Assembly: GCA_032622095.1 (NCBI GenBank)
Contig: CP136063.1
Coordinates: forward strand, 27,532,987 to 27,596,986
From: Siphonodentalium dalli
Taxonomy: Eukaryota; Mollusca; Scaphopoda; Gadilida; Siphonodentaliidae
Length of the DNA stretch: 64,000 nucleotides
Direction: 5' to 3'
The position numbers and the translations under genes were made by a program. Below are positions 15,401 through 29,110 of this stretch, piece by piece. Below the pieces are notes generated by a model. It was not told the origin of the DNA. It did not search any database and worked only from the letters and a program-made list of their open reading frames with translations. Numbering within the stretch: the first letter of the stretch is position 1; every line of letters starts with the position of its first letter.

Positions 15401-18161
15401 TTAAACATCGATATTTAACCTTGAGTTATTCATGACGGGCACTGATTATCTGTTCTGGAGACCATAATTTAACAGCGATATTTAACCTGAAGTTCCTCAT
15501 GACGGGCACTTTATTATCCGTTCTGGAGACCATAATTTAACATCGATATTTAATCTGGAGTTCCTCACGACGGGCAGTGATTATCTGTTATGGAGACCAT
15601 AATCAAACATCGATATTTAACCTGGAGTTCTCATGACGGGCACTGATAATCTGTTCTGGAGACCATATCTAAAATATCGATATTTAACCTGGAGTTATTC
15701 ATGACGGGTACTGATTACCTGTCCTGGAGACCATAATTAAACACCGATATTTAACCTGGAGTTCTCATGACGGCACTGATTATCTGTTCTGGAGATCGTA
15801 ATTAAAGATTGATATTTAACTTGGAGTTCTCATGACGGGCAATGATTATCTGTTCTGGAGACCATAATTAAACATCAATATTTAACCTGGAGTTCTCATG
15901 ACGGGCACCGATTATCTGGTCTGGAAACCATAATTAAACATCGATATTTAACCTTGAGTTATTCATGACGAGCATTGATGATCTGTTCTGGAGAAAATAA
16001 TTAATGATCGGTATTTAACCTGGAGTTATTCATGACGGGCACTGATTATCTGTTCTGGGAACCATAACTAAACATCGATATTTAACCTGGAGTTATTCAT
16101 AACGGGCAATGATTACCTGTTCAGGAGACCATAATTAAACATCGATATTTAACCTTGAGTTATTCACGACGGGCAGTGATTATCTGTTCTGGAGACCATA
16201 ATTAAACATCGATATTTAACTTTGAGTTATTCGAAAACGGGCAATGATTACCTGTTCTGGAGACGATAATTAAACATCGAAATTTAACCTGGAGTTCTCA
16301 TGACGGGCAATGATTATCTGTTCTGGAGACCGTGATTAAAGATCGATATTTAACCTGGAGTTATTCATGACGACCACTGATTATCTGTTCTGGAGACCAC
16401 AAATAAACATCGATATTTAACCTGTAGTTATTCATGACGAGCACTGATTATCTGTTCTGGAGACCATAATTAAACATCGATATTTAAGCTGGAGTTCTTC
16501 ATGACGGCAATGATTACCTGTTCAGGAGACCATAATTAAACATCGATATTTAACCTTGAGTTATTCACGACGGCCAGTGATTATCTGTTCTGGAGACCAT
16601 AATTAAACAACGATATTTAGCTTGGAGTTCTCATGACGGGCAATGATTATCTGTTCTGGAGACCATAATTAAACATCGATATTTAACCTGGAGTTATTCA
16701 TAACGGGCAATGATTATCTGTTCTGGAGATCATAACTAAACATCGATATTTAACCTGTAGTTCTTCATGGCGGGCAATGATTATCTGCTCTGGAGACCAC
16801 AATTAAACATCGATATTTAACCTTGAGTTATTCATGACGGGTACTGATTATCTGTTCTGGAGACCATAATTAAACGTCGATATTTAACCTGGAGTTCTCA
16901 TGACGGGCAATCAGGATCTGTTCTGGAGACCATAATTAAACATTGATATTTAACCTGTAGTTCTCATGACGGGCACTGATTATCTGGTCTGGAAACCATA
17001 ATTAAACATCGATATTTACCCTGTAGTTCTTCATGGCGGGCAATGATTATCTGTTCTGGAGACCACAATTAAACATCGATATTTAACCTAGAGTTATTCA
17101 TGACTGGAACTGATTATCTGTTCTGGAGACCATAATTAAACATCGATATTTAACCTGGAGTTCTCATGACGGGCAATCAGGATCTGTTCTGGAGACCATA
17201 ATTAAACATTGATATTTAACCTGTAGTTCTCATGACGGGCACTGATTATCTGGTCTGGAAACCATAATTAAACATCGACAATTAACCTGGAGTTATTCAT
17301 AACGGGCAGTGATTATCTGTTCTGGAGACCATAATTAAAGATCGATATTATACCTCGAGTTATTCATAACGGGCAATGATTATATGTTCTGGAGACCATA
17401 ATTAAACATCGATATTTAACCTGGAGTTATTCATAACGGGCAATGATTATCTGTTCTGGAGACCATAACTAAACATCGATATTTAACCTGGAGATCTCAT
17501 TACGGGCAATGATTATATGTTCTGGAGCCCATATTAAACATCGATATTTAACCTGGAGTTCCCATGACCGGCACCGATTATCTGTCTGGAGACAATAACT
17601 AAATATCGATATTTAACCTGGAGTTCTCATGACCAGCAATGATTACCTGTTCTGGAGACAATAATTAAACATCGATATTTAACCTTGAGTTATTCAAAAC
17701 GGGCAATGATTATATGTTCTGGAGACCGTAATTAAATATCGATATCTAACCTGGAGTTCTCATTACGGGCAATGATTATCTGTTCTGGAGACCATATCTA
17801 AAATATCGATATTTAACCTGGAGTTATTCATGACGGGCACTGATTATCTGTTCTGGAGTCCATAATTAAACATCGATATTTAACCTGGAGTTATTCATAA
17901 CGGGCAATGATCATTTGTTCTTGAGACCATAATTAAAGATCGATATTTAACCTTGAGTTATTCAAAACGGGTAATGATTATCTGTTCTGGAGACAATAAT
18001 TAAACATCGATATTTAACCTGGAGTTATTCATAACGGGCAATGATTATCTGTTCTGGAGACCATAACTAAACATCGATATTTAACCTGGAGTTATCATGA
18101 TGGGCACTGATTACCTGTTCTGGGGACCATAATTAAACATCGATATTTAACCTGGAGTTAT
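12466..18161. repeat. Higher-order repeat, 3,528 bp period
   Basis: The block starting AAAATAATTAATGATCGG at 12,466 recurs from 15,994. The variant GGAGATCTCATTACGGG at 13,962 recurs at 17,490 and TGACTGGAACTG at 13,573 recurs at 17,101, all at an offset of 3,528 bp. The match runs to about 14,633/18,161, where both read CCTGGAGTTAT and then part. A shorter relative of the same block, missing about two monomers near its start, occupies 11,133-12,465. The first 3,528 bp copy contains the third 1,402-type block (14,640-15,993), so the higher-order structure is nested. Confidence 0.88.
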
Positions 18162-21100
18162 TCATAACGGGCAATGATTACCTGTTCTGGAGACCATAAT
18201 TTAACAGCGATATTTAACCTGAAGTTCCTCATGACGGGCACTTTATTATCCGTTCTGGAGACCATAATTAAACATCGATATTTAATCTGGAGTTCCTCAC
18301 GACGGGCAGTGATTATCTGTTATGGAGACCATAATCAAACATCGATATTTAATCTGGAGTTCTCATGACGGGCACTGATAATCTTTTCTGGAGACCATAT
18401 ATAAAATATCGATATTTAACCTGGAGTTATTCATGACGGGCACTGATTACCTGTCCTGGAGACCATAATTAAACCTCGATATTTAACCTGGAGTTCTCAT
18501 GACGGGCACTGATTATCTGTTCTGGAGATCGTAATTTAAGATTGATATTTAACTTGTAGTTCTCATGACGGGCAATGATTATCTGGTCTGGAAACCATAA
18601 TTAAACATCGATATTTAACCTTGAGTTATTCATGACGTGCATTGATGATCTGTTCTGGAGAAAATAATTAATGATCGGTATTTAACCTGGAGTTATTCAT
18701 GACGGGCACTGATTATCTGTTCTGGAGTCCATAATTAAACATCGATATTTAACCTTGAGTTATTCAAAACGGGTAATGATTATCTGTTCTGGAGACCGTA
18801 ACTTAAGATCGATATTTAACCTGGAGTTATTCATGACGACCACTGAGTTTCTGTTCTGGAGACCGTAACTAAAGATCGATATTTAACCTGGAGTTCCTCA
18901 TGACGGGCACTGATTATCTGTTCTGGAGACCATAATTAAACATCGATATTTAGCCTGGAGTTCTGATCACGGGCACTGATTATCTGTTCTAGAGACCATG
19001 ATTAAACATCGATATTTAACCTTGAGTTATTCATAAGTGGCAATAATTATCTGTTCTGGATACCATAAATAAAGATCGATATTTAACATTGAGTTATTCA
19101 AAACGGGCAACAATTATCTGTTCTGGAGACCGTAATTAAATAGCGATATTTAACCTGGAGTTATTCATGACGGGCACTGATTATCTGTTCAGGAGACCAT
19201 AATTAAACATCGATATTTAACCTGGAGTTCCTCATGACGGGCACTGATTATATGTTCTGGAGCCCATAATTAAACATCGATATTTAACCTGGAGTTCTCA
19301 TGACGGACAATGATTATATGTTCTGGAGACCATAATTAAACATTGATATTTAACCTGTAGTTCTCATGACGGGCACTGATTATCTGGTCTGGAAACCATA
19401 ATTAAACATCGATATTTACCCTGTAGTTCTTCATGGCGGGCAATGATTATCTGCTCTGGAGACCACAATTAAACATCGATATTTAAGCTGGAGTTCTTCA
19501 TGGCGGGCAATGATTATCTGCTCTGGAGACCACAATTAAACATCGATATTTAACCTAGAGTTATTCATGACTGGAACTGATTATCTGTTCTGGAGACCAT
19601 AATTAAACATCGATATTTAACCTGGAGTTCTCATGACGGGCAATCAGGATCTGTTCTGGAGACCATAATTAAACATTGATATTTAACCTGTAGTTCTCAT
19701 GACGGGCACTGATTATCTGGTCTGGAAACCATAATTAAACATCGACATTTAACCTGGAGTTATTCATAACGGGCAGTGATTATCTGTTCTGGAGACCATA
19801 ATTAAAGATCGATATTATACCTTGAGTTATTCATAACGGGCAATGATTATATGTTCTGGAGACCATAATTAAACATCGATATTTAACTTGGAGTTATTCA
19901 TAACGGGCAATGATTATCTGTTCTGGAGACCATAACTAAACATCGATATTTAACCTGGAGATCTCATTACGGGCAATGATTATATGTTCTGGAGCCCATA
20001 TTAAACATCGATATTTAACCTGGAGTTCCCATGACCGGCACCGATTATCTGTCTGGAGACAATAACTAAATATCGATATTTAACCTGGAGTTCTCATGAC
20101 CAGCAATGATTACCTGTTCTGGAGACAATAATTAAACATCGATATTTAACCTTGAGTTATTCAAAACGGGCAATGATTATATGTTCTGGAGACCGTAATT
20201 AAATATCGATATATAACCTGGAGTTCTCATTACGGGCACTGATTATCTGTTCTGGAGACCATATCTAAAATATCGATATTTAACCTGGAGTTATTCATGA
20301 CGGGCACTGATTATCTGTTCTGGAGTCCATAATTAAACATCGATATTTAACCTGGAGTTATTCATAACGGGCAATGATCATTTGTTCTTGAGACCATAAT
20401 TAAAGATCGATATTTAACCTTGAGTTATTCAAAACGGGTAATGATTATCTGTTCTGGAGACAATAATTAAACATCGATATTTAACCTGGAGTTATTCATA
20501 ACGGGCAATGATTATCTGTTCTGGAGACCATAACTAAACATCGATATTTAACCTGGAGTTATCATGATGGGCACTGATTACCTGTTATGGGGACCATAAT
20601 TAAACATCGATATTTAACCTGGAGTTATTCATAACGGGCAATGATTACCTGTTCTGGAGACCATAATTTAACAGCGATATTTAACCTGAAGTTCCTCATG
20701 ACGGGCACTTTATTATCCGTTCTGGAGACCATAATTAAACATCGATATTTAATCTGGAGTTCCTCACGACGGGCAGTGATTATCTGTTATGGAGACCATA
20801 ATCAAACATCGATATTTAATCTGGAGTTCTCATGACGGGCACTGATAATCTTTTCTGGAGACCATATATAAAATATCGATATTTAACCTGGAGTTATTCA
20901 TGACGGGCACTGATTACCTGTCCTGGAGACCATAATTAAACCTCGATATTTAACCTGGAGTTCTCATGACGGGCACTGATTATCTGTTCTGGAGATCGTA
21001 ATTTAAGATTGATATTTAACTTGTAGTTCTCATGACGGGCAATGATTATCTGGTCTGGAAACCATAATTAAACATCGATATTTAACCTTGAGTTATTCAT

Positions 21101-21787
21101 GACGTGCATTGATGATCTGTTCTGGAGAAAATAATTAATGATCGGTATTTAACCTGGAGTTATTCATGACGGGCACTGATTATCTGTTCTGGAGTCCATA
21201 ATTAAACATCGATATTTAACCTTGAGTTATTCAAAACGGGTAATGATTATCTGTTCTGGAGACCGTAACTTAAGATCGATATTTAACCTGGAGTTATTCA
21301 TGACGACCACTGAGTTTCTGTTCTGGAGACCGTAACTAAAGATCGATATTTAACCTGGAGTTCCTCATGACGGGCACTGATTATCTGTTCTGGAGACCAT
21401 AATTAAACATCGATATTTAGCCTGGAGTTCTGATCACGGGCACTGATTATCTGTTCTAGAGACCATGATTAAACATCGATATTTAACCTTGAGTTATTCA
21501 TAAGTGGCAATAATTATCTGTTCTGGATACCATAAATAAAGATCGATATTTAACATTGAGTTATTCAAAACGGGCAACAATTATCTGTTCTGGAGACCGT
21601 AATTAAATAGCGATATTTAACCTGGAGTTATTCATGACGGGCACTGATTATCTGTTCAGGAGACCATAATTAAACATCGATATTTAACCTGGAGTTCCTC
21701 ATGACGGGCACTGATTATATGTTCTGGAGCCCATAATTAAACATCGATATTTAACCTGGAGTTCTCATGACGGACAATGATTATATG
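16921..21787. repeat. Higher-order repeat, 2.40/2.47 kb tandem pair
   Basis: Copy 1 spans about 16,921-19,320 and copy 2 about 19,321-21,787. From 17,101 onward the offset is a constant 2,467 bp (TGACTGGAACTG 17,101 to 19,568; AAAATAATTAATG 18,661 to 21,128), and the identical 64-codon frames at 18,174 and 20,641 are a by-product. Near the start the offset is 2,400 bp because copy 2 has one extra monomer around 19,480-19,546. This tandem pair shows very few differences and is probably among the youngest amplifications in the array. Confidence 0.9.
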
Positions 21788-22005
21788 TTCAGGAGACCAT
21801 AATTAAACATCGATATTTAACCTGGAGTTATTCATGACGGGCACTGATTATCTGTTCTGGTGACAGTATTTAAAGATCGATATTTGACCTGGAGTTATCA
21901 TGACGGGCACTGAGTATCTGTTCTGGAGACGATAATTAAACATCGATATTTAACCTTGAGTTATTCATGACGAGCACTGATTATATGGTCTGGAGACCAT
22001 AATTA

Positions 22006-22341
22006 GTCCAGCGCTGTAAATTTTGTTATTGCATGCTCCGAATGGGAAGAGTGATGCGGACCCGAATATACCACTTGTTTGTTTTTAGGCCGAACCGTTA
22101 CCGACCTACAACCAGGACAAAAAATGACCTATTTATAGCATGAAATCTAAACGGTCTAAGCAAGATTGATACGGTACCAGATACGGTGGTATCCAGTAGT
22201 TACGATTCCAAAGTTTGACCACTCTAGTTTCAAAACAACCTGTCCAAAAGCCACCTCGCTTCAGGTGGGTTCAAACTTTTGACAAATTTCAAAAAATCAG
22301 ACATCAAGATAAAAAAAAGTTGATAAGTGGATGTGATAGCT
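22006..22341. other. Non-satellite insert in the array, copy 1
   Basis: The satellite monomer stops after ACCATAATTA and resumes with TAATGATCAGGCATTTAACC. The 336 bp between has no similarity to the monomer. It begins GTCCAGCGCTG, ends GGATGTGATAGC, and contains a run of A near 22,312. The uninterrupted monomer form ATAATTAATGATCGGTATTT exists elsewhere (for example 18,664), so this looks like insertion at that spot, with at most a TA duplicated. The ends are not inverted repeats of each other. GGGTTCAAAC near 22,267 vaguely resembles a Pol III B box, which is too weak to call a SINE. I see no ORF. The family is unrecognised. Confidence 0.85.
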
Positions 22342-22562
22342 AATGATCAGGCATTTAACCTGGAGTTCTCATGACGGGAAATGATTATTTGTTCTGGAGA
22401 CCATAATTAAACGTCGATATATTACCTTGAATTGTTCATGACGGGCACTGATTATCTGTTTTGGAGACCGTAACTAAACATCGATATTTAACCTGGAGTT
22501 TTCATGACGGGGACTGATTATCAGTTCTGGAGACCAAAATTACACATTGATATTTAACCTGG

Positions 22563-24743
22563 AGTTCTCATGACGGGCAATCAGGATCTGTTCTGGAAAC
22601 CATAATTAAACATTGATATTTAACCTGTAGTTCTCATGACGGCACCGATTATCTGGTCTGGAAACCATAATTAAACATCGACATTTAACCTGGAGTTATT
22701 CATAACGGGCAATGATTATCTGTTCTGGAGACCATAATTAAAGATCGATATTATACCTTGAGTTATTCATAACGGGCAATGATTATCTGTTCTGGAGACC
22801 ATAATTAAACATCGATATTTAACCTGGAGTTATTCATAACGGGCAATGATTATCTGTTCTGGAGACCATAACTAAACATCGATATTTAACCTGGAGATCT
22901 CATTACGGGCAATGATTATATGTTCTGGAGCCCATATTAAACATCGATATTTAACCTAGAGTTCCCATGACCGGCACCGATTATCTGTTCTGGAGACAAT
23001 AACTAAATATCGATATTTAACCTGGAGTTCTCATGACCAGCAATGATTACCTGTTCTGGAGACAATAATTAAACATCGATATTTAACCTTGAGTTATTCA
23101 AAACGGGCAATGATTATATGTTCTGGAGACCGTAATTAAATATCGATATCTAACCTGGAGTTCTCATTACGGGCACTGATTATCTGTTCTGGAGACCATA
23201 TCTAAAATATCGATATTTAACCTGGAGTTATTCATGACGGGCACTGATTATCTGTTCTGGAGTCCATAATTAAACATCGATATTTAACCTGGAGTTATTC
23301 ATAACGGGCAATGATCATTTGTTCTTGAGACCATAATTCAAGATCGATATTTAACCTTGAGTTATTCAAAACGGGTAATGATTATCTGTTCTGGAGACAA
23401 TAATTAAACATCGATATTTAACCTTGAGTTATTCATGACGGGCACTGATTATCTGTTCTGGAGACCATAATTTAACAGCGATATTTAACCTGAAGTTACT
23501 CATGACGGGCACTTTATTATCCGTTCTGGAGACCATAATTAAACATCGATATTTAATCTGGAGTTCCTCACGACGGGCAGTGATTATCTGTTATGGAGAC
23601 CATAATCAAACATCGATATTTAATCTGGAGTTCTCATGACGGGCACTGATAATCTTTTCTGGAGACCATATCTAAAATATCGATATTTAACCTGGAGTTA
23701 TTCATGACGGGCACTGATTACCTGTCCTGGAGACCATAATTAAACATCGATATTTAACTTGGAGTTCTCATGACGGGCAATGATTATCTGGTCTGGAAAC
23801 CATAATTAAACATCGATATTTAACCTTGAGTTATTCATGACGAGCATTGATGATCTGTTCTGGAGAAAATAATTAATGATCGGTATTTAACCTGGAGTTA
23901 TTCACGACGGGCACTGATTATCTGTTCTGGAGTCCATAATTAAACATCGATATTTAACCTTGAGTTATTCAAAACGGGTAATGATTATCTGTTCTGGAGA
24001 CCGTAACTAAAGATCGATATTTAACCTGGAGTTATTCATGACGACCACTGAGTTTCTGTTCTGGAGACCGTAACTAAAGATCGATATTTAACCTGGAATT
24101 CCTCATGACGGGCACTGATTATCTGTTCTGGAGACCATAATTAAACTTCGATATTTAGCCTGGAGTTCTGATCACGGGCACTGATTATCTGTTCTAGAGA
24201 CCATGATTAAACATCGATATTTAACCTTGAGTTATTCATAAGTGGCAATAATTATCTGTTCTGGATACCATAAATAAAGATCGATATTTAACATTGAGTT
24301 ATTCAAAACGGGCAACAATTATCTCTTCTGGAGACCGTAATTAAATAGCGATATTTAACCTGGAGTTATTCATGACGGGCACTGATTATCTGTTCAGGAG
24401 ACCATAATTAAACATCGATATTTGACCTGGAGTTCCTCATGGCGGGCACTGATTATATGTTCTGGAGCCCATTATTAAACATCGATATTTAACCTGGAGT
24501 TCTCATGACGGACAATGATTATCTGTTCAGGAGACCATAATTAAACATCGATATTTACCCTGGAGTTATTCATGACGGGCACTGATTATCTGTTCTGGTG
24601 ACAGTATTTAAAGATCGATATTTGACCTGGAGTTATCATGACGGGCACTGAGTATCTGTTCTGGAGACGATAATTAAACATCGATATTTAACCTTGAGTT
24701 ATTCATGACGAGCACTGATTATATGGTCTGGAGACCATAATTA
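22563..24743. repeat. Third copy of the 2.4 kb higher-order block
   Basis: Monomer variants follow the order of the 16.9-21.8 kb pair: the CAATCAGGATCTG variant, then GGAGATCTCATTACGGG at 22,893, then AAAATAATTAATGATCGG near 23,866, ending in the TTTGACCTGGAGTTATC and TTATATGGTCTGG monomers just before the 24,744 insert. It lacks a few monomers relative to copy 2, so its offset is not constant. Confidence 0.8.
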
Positions 24744-25078
24744 GTCCAGCGCTGTAAATTTTGTTATTGCATACTCCGAATGGGAAGAGTGATGCGGACC
24801 CGAATATACCACTTGTTTGTTTTTAGGCCGAATCGTTACCGACCTACAACCAGGACAAAAAATGACCTATTTATAGCATGAAATCTAAACGGTCTAAGCA
24901 AGATTGATACGGTACCAGATACGGTGGTATCCAGTAGTTACGATTCCAAAGTTTGACCACTCTAGTTTCAAAACAACCTGTCCAAAAGCGACCTCGCTTC
25001 AGGTGGGTTCAAACTTTTGACAAATTTCAAAAAATCAGACATCAAGATAAAAAAAAGTTGATAAGTGGATGTGATAGC
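24744..25078. other. Non-satellite insert in the array, copy 2
   Basis: This is almost identical to the copy at 22,006, with the same junctions on both sides. The flanking satellite variants are also shared: TTATATGGTCTGGAGACC on the left and GGGAAATGATTATTTG with CGTCGATATATTACC on the right. Shared flanks show that it was copied as part of a higher-order block and did not insert independently. The differences I see are single bases (for example GCATACTCCG against GCATGCTCCG). Confidence 0.85.
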
Positions 25079-25229
25079 TAATGATCAGGCATTTAACCTG
25101 GAGTTCTCATGACGGGAAATGATTATTTGTTCTGGAGACCATAATTAAACGTCGATATATTACCTTGAATTGTTCATGACGGGCACTGATTATCTGTTCT
25201 GGAGACCGTAACTAAACATCGATATTTAA

Positions 25230-26660
25230 CCTGGAGTTTTTCATGACGGGCAATGATTATCTGTTGTGGAGACCATAAGTAAACATCGATATGTATCCTG
25301 CAGTAGTCATGGCGGACACTGGTTATCTGTTCTGGAGACCATAAGTAAACATCGATATTTAACCTTGAGTTATTCATAACGGGCACCGATTATCTGTTCT
25401 GGAAACCATAATTAAAGATCGATATTCATCCTTGAGTTATTCATGATGGAAACTGATTATCTGTTCTGGAGACCATAATTAAACATCGATATTTAACCCG
25501 GAGTTCGCATGACGGGCAATGATTATCTGTTATGGACACCATGATTCAACATCAATGTCTAACCTGGAGTTCTCATGCCGGGCAATGATTATCCTTTCTG
25601 GAGATCATAATTAAACACCGATATTTGTACTGGAGTTCTCATGGCAGGCAATGATTATCTGTTCTGGAGATCATAATTAAACATCAATATATGTACTGGA
25701 GTTCTCATGGCGGGCAAAGATTATCTGTTCTGGAGACCATAACTAAACATCAATATTTGTCCTGGAGTTCTCAGGGCGGGCAACGATTATCTGTTCTGGA
25801 GACCATAATTAAACATCGATATTTAACCTTGAGTTATTCATGACGAGCATTGATGATCTGTTCTGGAGAAAATAATTAATGATCGGTATTTAACCTGGAG
25901 TTATTCATGACGGGCACTGATTATCTGTTCTGGAGTCCATAATTAAATATCGATATTTAACCTGGACTTCCTCATGACGGGCACTGATTATCTGTTCTGG
26001 AGACCATAATTAAACATCGATATTTAACCTGTAGTTCGTCATGGCGGGCAATGATTATCTGTTGTGGAGACCATAAGTAAACATCGATATGTATCCTGCA
26101 GTAGTCATGGCGGACACTGGTTATCTGTTCTGGAGACCATAAGTAAACATCGATATTTAACCTTGAGTTATTCATAACGGGCACCGATTATCTGTTCTGG
26201 AAACCATAATTAAAGATCGATATTCATCCTTGAGTTATTCATGATGGAAACTGATTATCTGTTCTGGAGACCATAATTAAACATCGATATTTAACCCGGA
26301 GTTCGCATGACGGGCAATGATTATCTGTTATGGACACCATGATTCAACATCAATGTCTAACCTGGAGTTCTCATGCCGGGCAATGATTATCCTTTCTGGA
26401 GATCATAATTAAACACCGATATTTGTACTGGAGTTCTCGTGGCGGGCAATGATTATCTGTTCTGGAGATCATAATTAAACATCAATATTTGTACTGGAGT
26501 TCTCATGGCGGGCAATGATTATCTGTTCTGGAGACCATAACTAAACATCAATATTTGTCCTGGAGTTCTCAGGGCGGGAAACGATTATCTGTTCTGGAGA
26601 CCATAATTAAACTTCAATATTTAACCTGGAGTTCTCATGACGGGCAGCGATTATCTGGTC
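25230..26660. repeat. Divergent satellite subfamily, ~798 bp tandem block
   Basis: Here monomers carry hallmark variants: CCATAAGTAAACATCG, GTATCCTGCAGTAGTCATGG, ATTCATCCTTGAG, CAATGTCTAACC and GATATTTGTACTGG. CAGTAGTCATGG at 25,301 recurs at 26,099, giving a 798 bp tandem step. The same subfamily returns at 28,230-29,110 and 33,310-33,860. These variants are common here and absent from the first 25 kb, so this end of the array had its own amplification history. Confidence 0.85.
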
Positions 26661-28229
26661 TGGAAACCATAATTAAACATCGATATTTAACCTTGAGTTA
26701 TTCATGACGAGCATTGATGATCTGTTCTGGAGAAAATAATTAATGATCGGTATTTAACCTGGAGTTATTCATGACGGGCACTGATTATCTGTTCTGGAGT
26801 CCATAATTAAATATCGATATTTAACCTGGAGTTCCTCATGACGGGCACTGATTATCTGTTCTGGAGACCATAATTAAACATCGATATTTAACCTGTAGTT
26901 CGTCATGGCGGGCAATGATTATCTGCTCTGGAGACCACAATTAAACATCGATATTTAACCTTGAGTTGTTCATGACGGGTACTGATTATCTGTTCTGGAG
27001 ACCATAATTAAACATCGATATTTAACCTGGAGTTCTCATGACGGGCAATCAGGATCTGTTCTGGAGACCATAATTAAACATTGATATTTAACCTGTAGTT
27101 CTCATGACGGGCACTGATTATCTGGTCTGGAAATCATAATTAAACATCGACATTTAACCTGGAGTTATTCATAACGGGCAATGATTATCTGTTCTGGAGA
27201 CCATAATTAAAGATCGATATTATACCTTGAGTTATTCATAACGGGCAATGATTATCTGTTCTGTGGACCGTAATTAAATATCGATATTTATACTGGAGTT
27301 ATTCATGACGGGCACTGATTATCTGTTCAGGAGATCATAATTAAACATCGATATTTAACCTGGAATTCGTCACGATGGGCAGTGATTATCAGTTCTGGAG
27401 ACCATAACTAAACATCGATATTTAACCTGGAGTTCTCATGACGGGCACAGATTATCTGTTCTGGAGACCATAATTAAACATCGATATTTAACCTGTAGTT
27501 CTCATGACGGGCACAGATTATCTGTTCTGGAGACCGCAATTAAAGATTGATATTTAACCTGGAGTTCTCATTACGGACACTGATTATCTGTTCTGGAGAC
27601 CATAATTAAACATTGATTTTTAACCTGTAGTTCTCATGACGGGCACTGATTATCTGGTCTGGAAACCATAATTAAACATCGATATTTAACCTGGAGTTAT
27701 TCATAACGGGCAATGATTATCTGTTCTGGAGACCATAATTAAACATCGATATTAAACCTTGAGTTACTCAAAACGGGCAATGATTACCTGTTCTGGAGAC
27801 CGAAATTAAATATCGATAATTAACCTGGAGTTATTCATGGCGGGCACTGACTATCTGTTCAGGAGACCATAATTAAACATCGATATTTAACCTGCAGTTA
27901 TTCATAACGGGCAATGATTATCTGTTCTGGGGACCATAATTAAACATCGACATTTAACCTGGAGTTATCATGATGGGCACTGATTACCTGTTCTGGGGAC
28001 CATAATTAAACATCGATATTTAACCAGGAGTTATTCATAACGGGCAATGATTACCTGTTCAGGAGACCATAATGAAACATGGATATTTAACCTTGAGTTA
28101 TTCATGACGGGCACTGATTATCTGTTCTGGAGACCATAATTAAATATCGATATTTAACCTGGAGTTCCTCATGACGGGCACTGATTATCTGTTCTGGAGA
28201 CCATAATTAAACATCGATATTTAACCTGT
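26661..28229. repeat. Satellite segment of the standard subfamily
   Basis: Standard monomers between two blocks of the divergent subfamily. The order (CAATCAGGATCTG, GGTCTGGAAATC, CGACATTTAACC, then TTACTCAAAACGG and CTGCAGTTATTCATAACGG) resembles the first 8 kb of the window. That suggests a segment of left-end type relocated or amplified here. Confidence 0.7.
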
Positions 28230-29110
28230 AGTTCGTCATGGCGGGCAATGATTATCTGTTGTGGAGACCATAAGTAAACATCGATATGTATCCTGCAGTA
28301 GTCATGGCGGACACTGGTTATCTGTTCTGGAGACCATAAGTAAACATCGATATTTAACCTTGAGTTATTCATAACGGGCACCGATTTTCTGTTCAGGAAA
28401 CCATAATTAAAGATCGATATTCATCCTTGAGTTATTCATGATGGAAACTGATTATCTGTTCTGGAGACCATAATTAAACATCGATATTTAACCCGGAGTT
28501 CGCATGACGGGCAATGATTATCTGTTATGGACACCATGATTCAACATCAATGTCTAACCTGGAGTTCTCATGCCGGGCAATGATTATCCTTTCTGGAGAT
28601 CATAATTAAACACCGATATTTGTACTGGAGTTCTCATGGCGGGCAATGATTATCTGTTCTGGAGACCATAATTAAACATCGATATTTAACCTGTAGTTCG
28701 TCATGGCGGGCAATGATTATCTGTTGTGGAGACCATAAGTTAACATCGATATGTATCCTGCAGTAGTCATGGCGGACACTGGTTATCTGTTCTGGAGACC
28801 ATAAGTAAACATCGATATTTAACCTTGAGTTATTCATAACGGGCACCGATTTTCTGTTCAGGAAACCATAATTAAAGATCGATATTCATCCTTGAGTTAT
28901 TCATGATGGAAACTGATTATCTGTTCTGGAGACCATAATTAAACATCGATATTTAACCCGGAGTTCGCATGACGGGCAATGATTATCTGTTATGGACACC
29001 ATGATTCAACATCAATGTCTAACCTGGAGTTCTCATGCCGGGCAATGATTATCCTTTCTGGAGATCATAATTAAACACCGATATTTGTACTGGAGTTCTC
29101 ATGGCGGGCA
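28230..29110. repeat. Divergent satellite subfamily, 465 bp tandem step
   Basis: CAGTAGTCATGG at 28,296 recurs at 28,761, an offset of 465 bp (seven monomers), with the same following variants (TTTCTGTTCAGGAAACC and then ATTCATCCTTGAG). It is a shorter-period amplification of the subfamily first met at 25.2 kb. Confidence 0.8.

Noticed and set aside
18174-18368. 64-codon frame repeated at 20,641 as a possible gene pair
   Set aside because: Pure satellite monomers; the identity follows from the 2,467 bp higher-order duplication, and the monomer length (66-68) prevents a sustained frame.
22260-22290. tRNA-derived SINE promoter in the 335 bp insert
   Set aside because: Only a B-box-like GGGTTCAAAC is present; no convincing A box at the right distance and no tRNA-like fold could be traced.
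25174-28846. Four near-identical 70-codon minus-strand frames
   Set aside because: Translations of the right-end satellite subfamily; they follow the repeat blocks and have no protein features.
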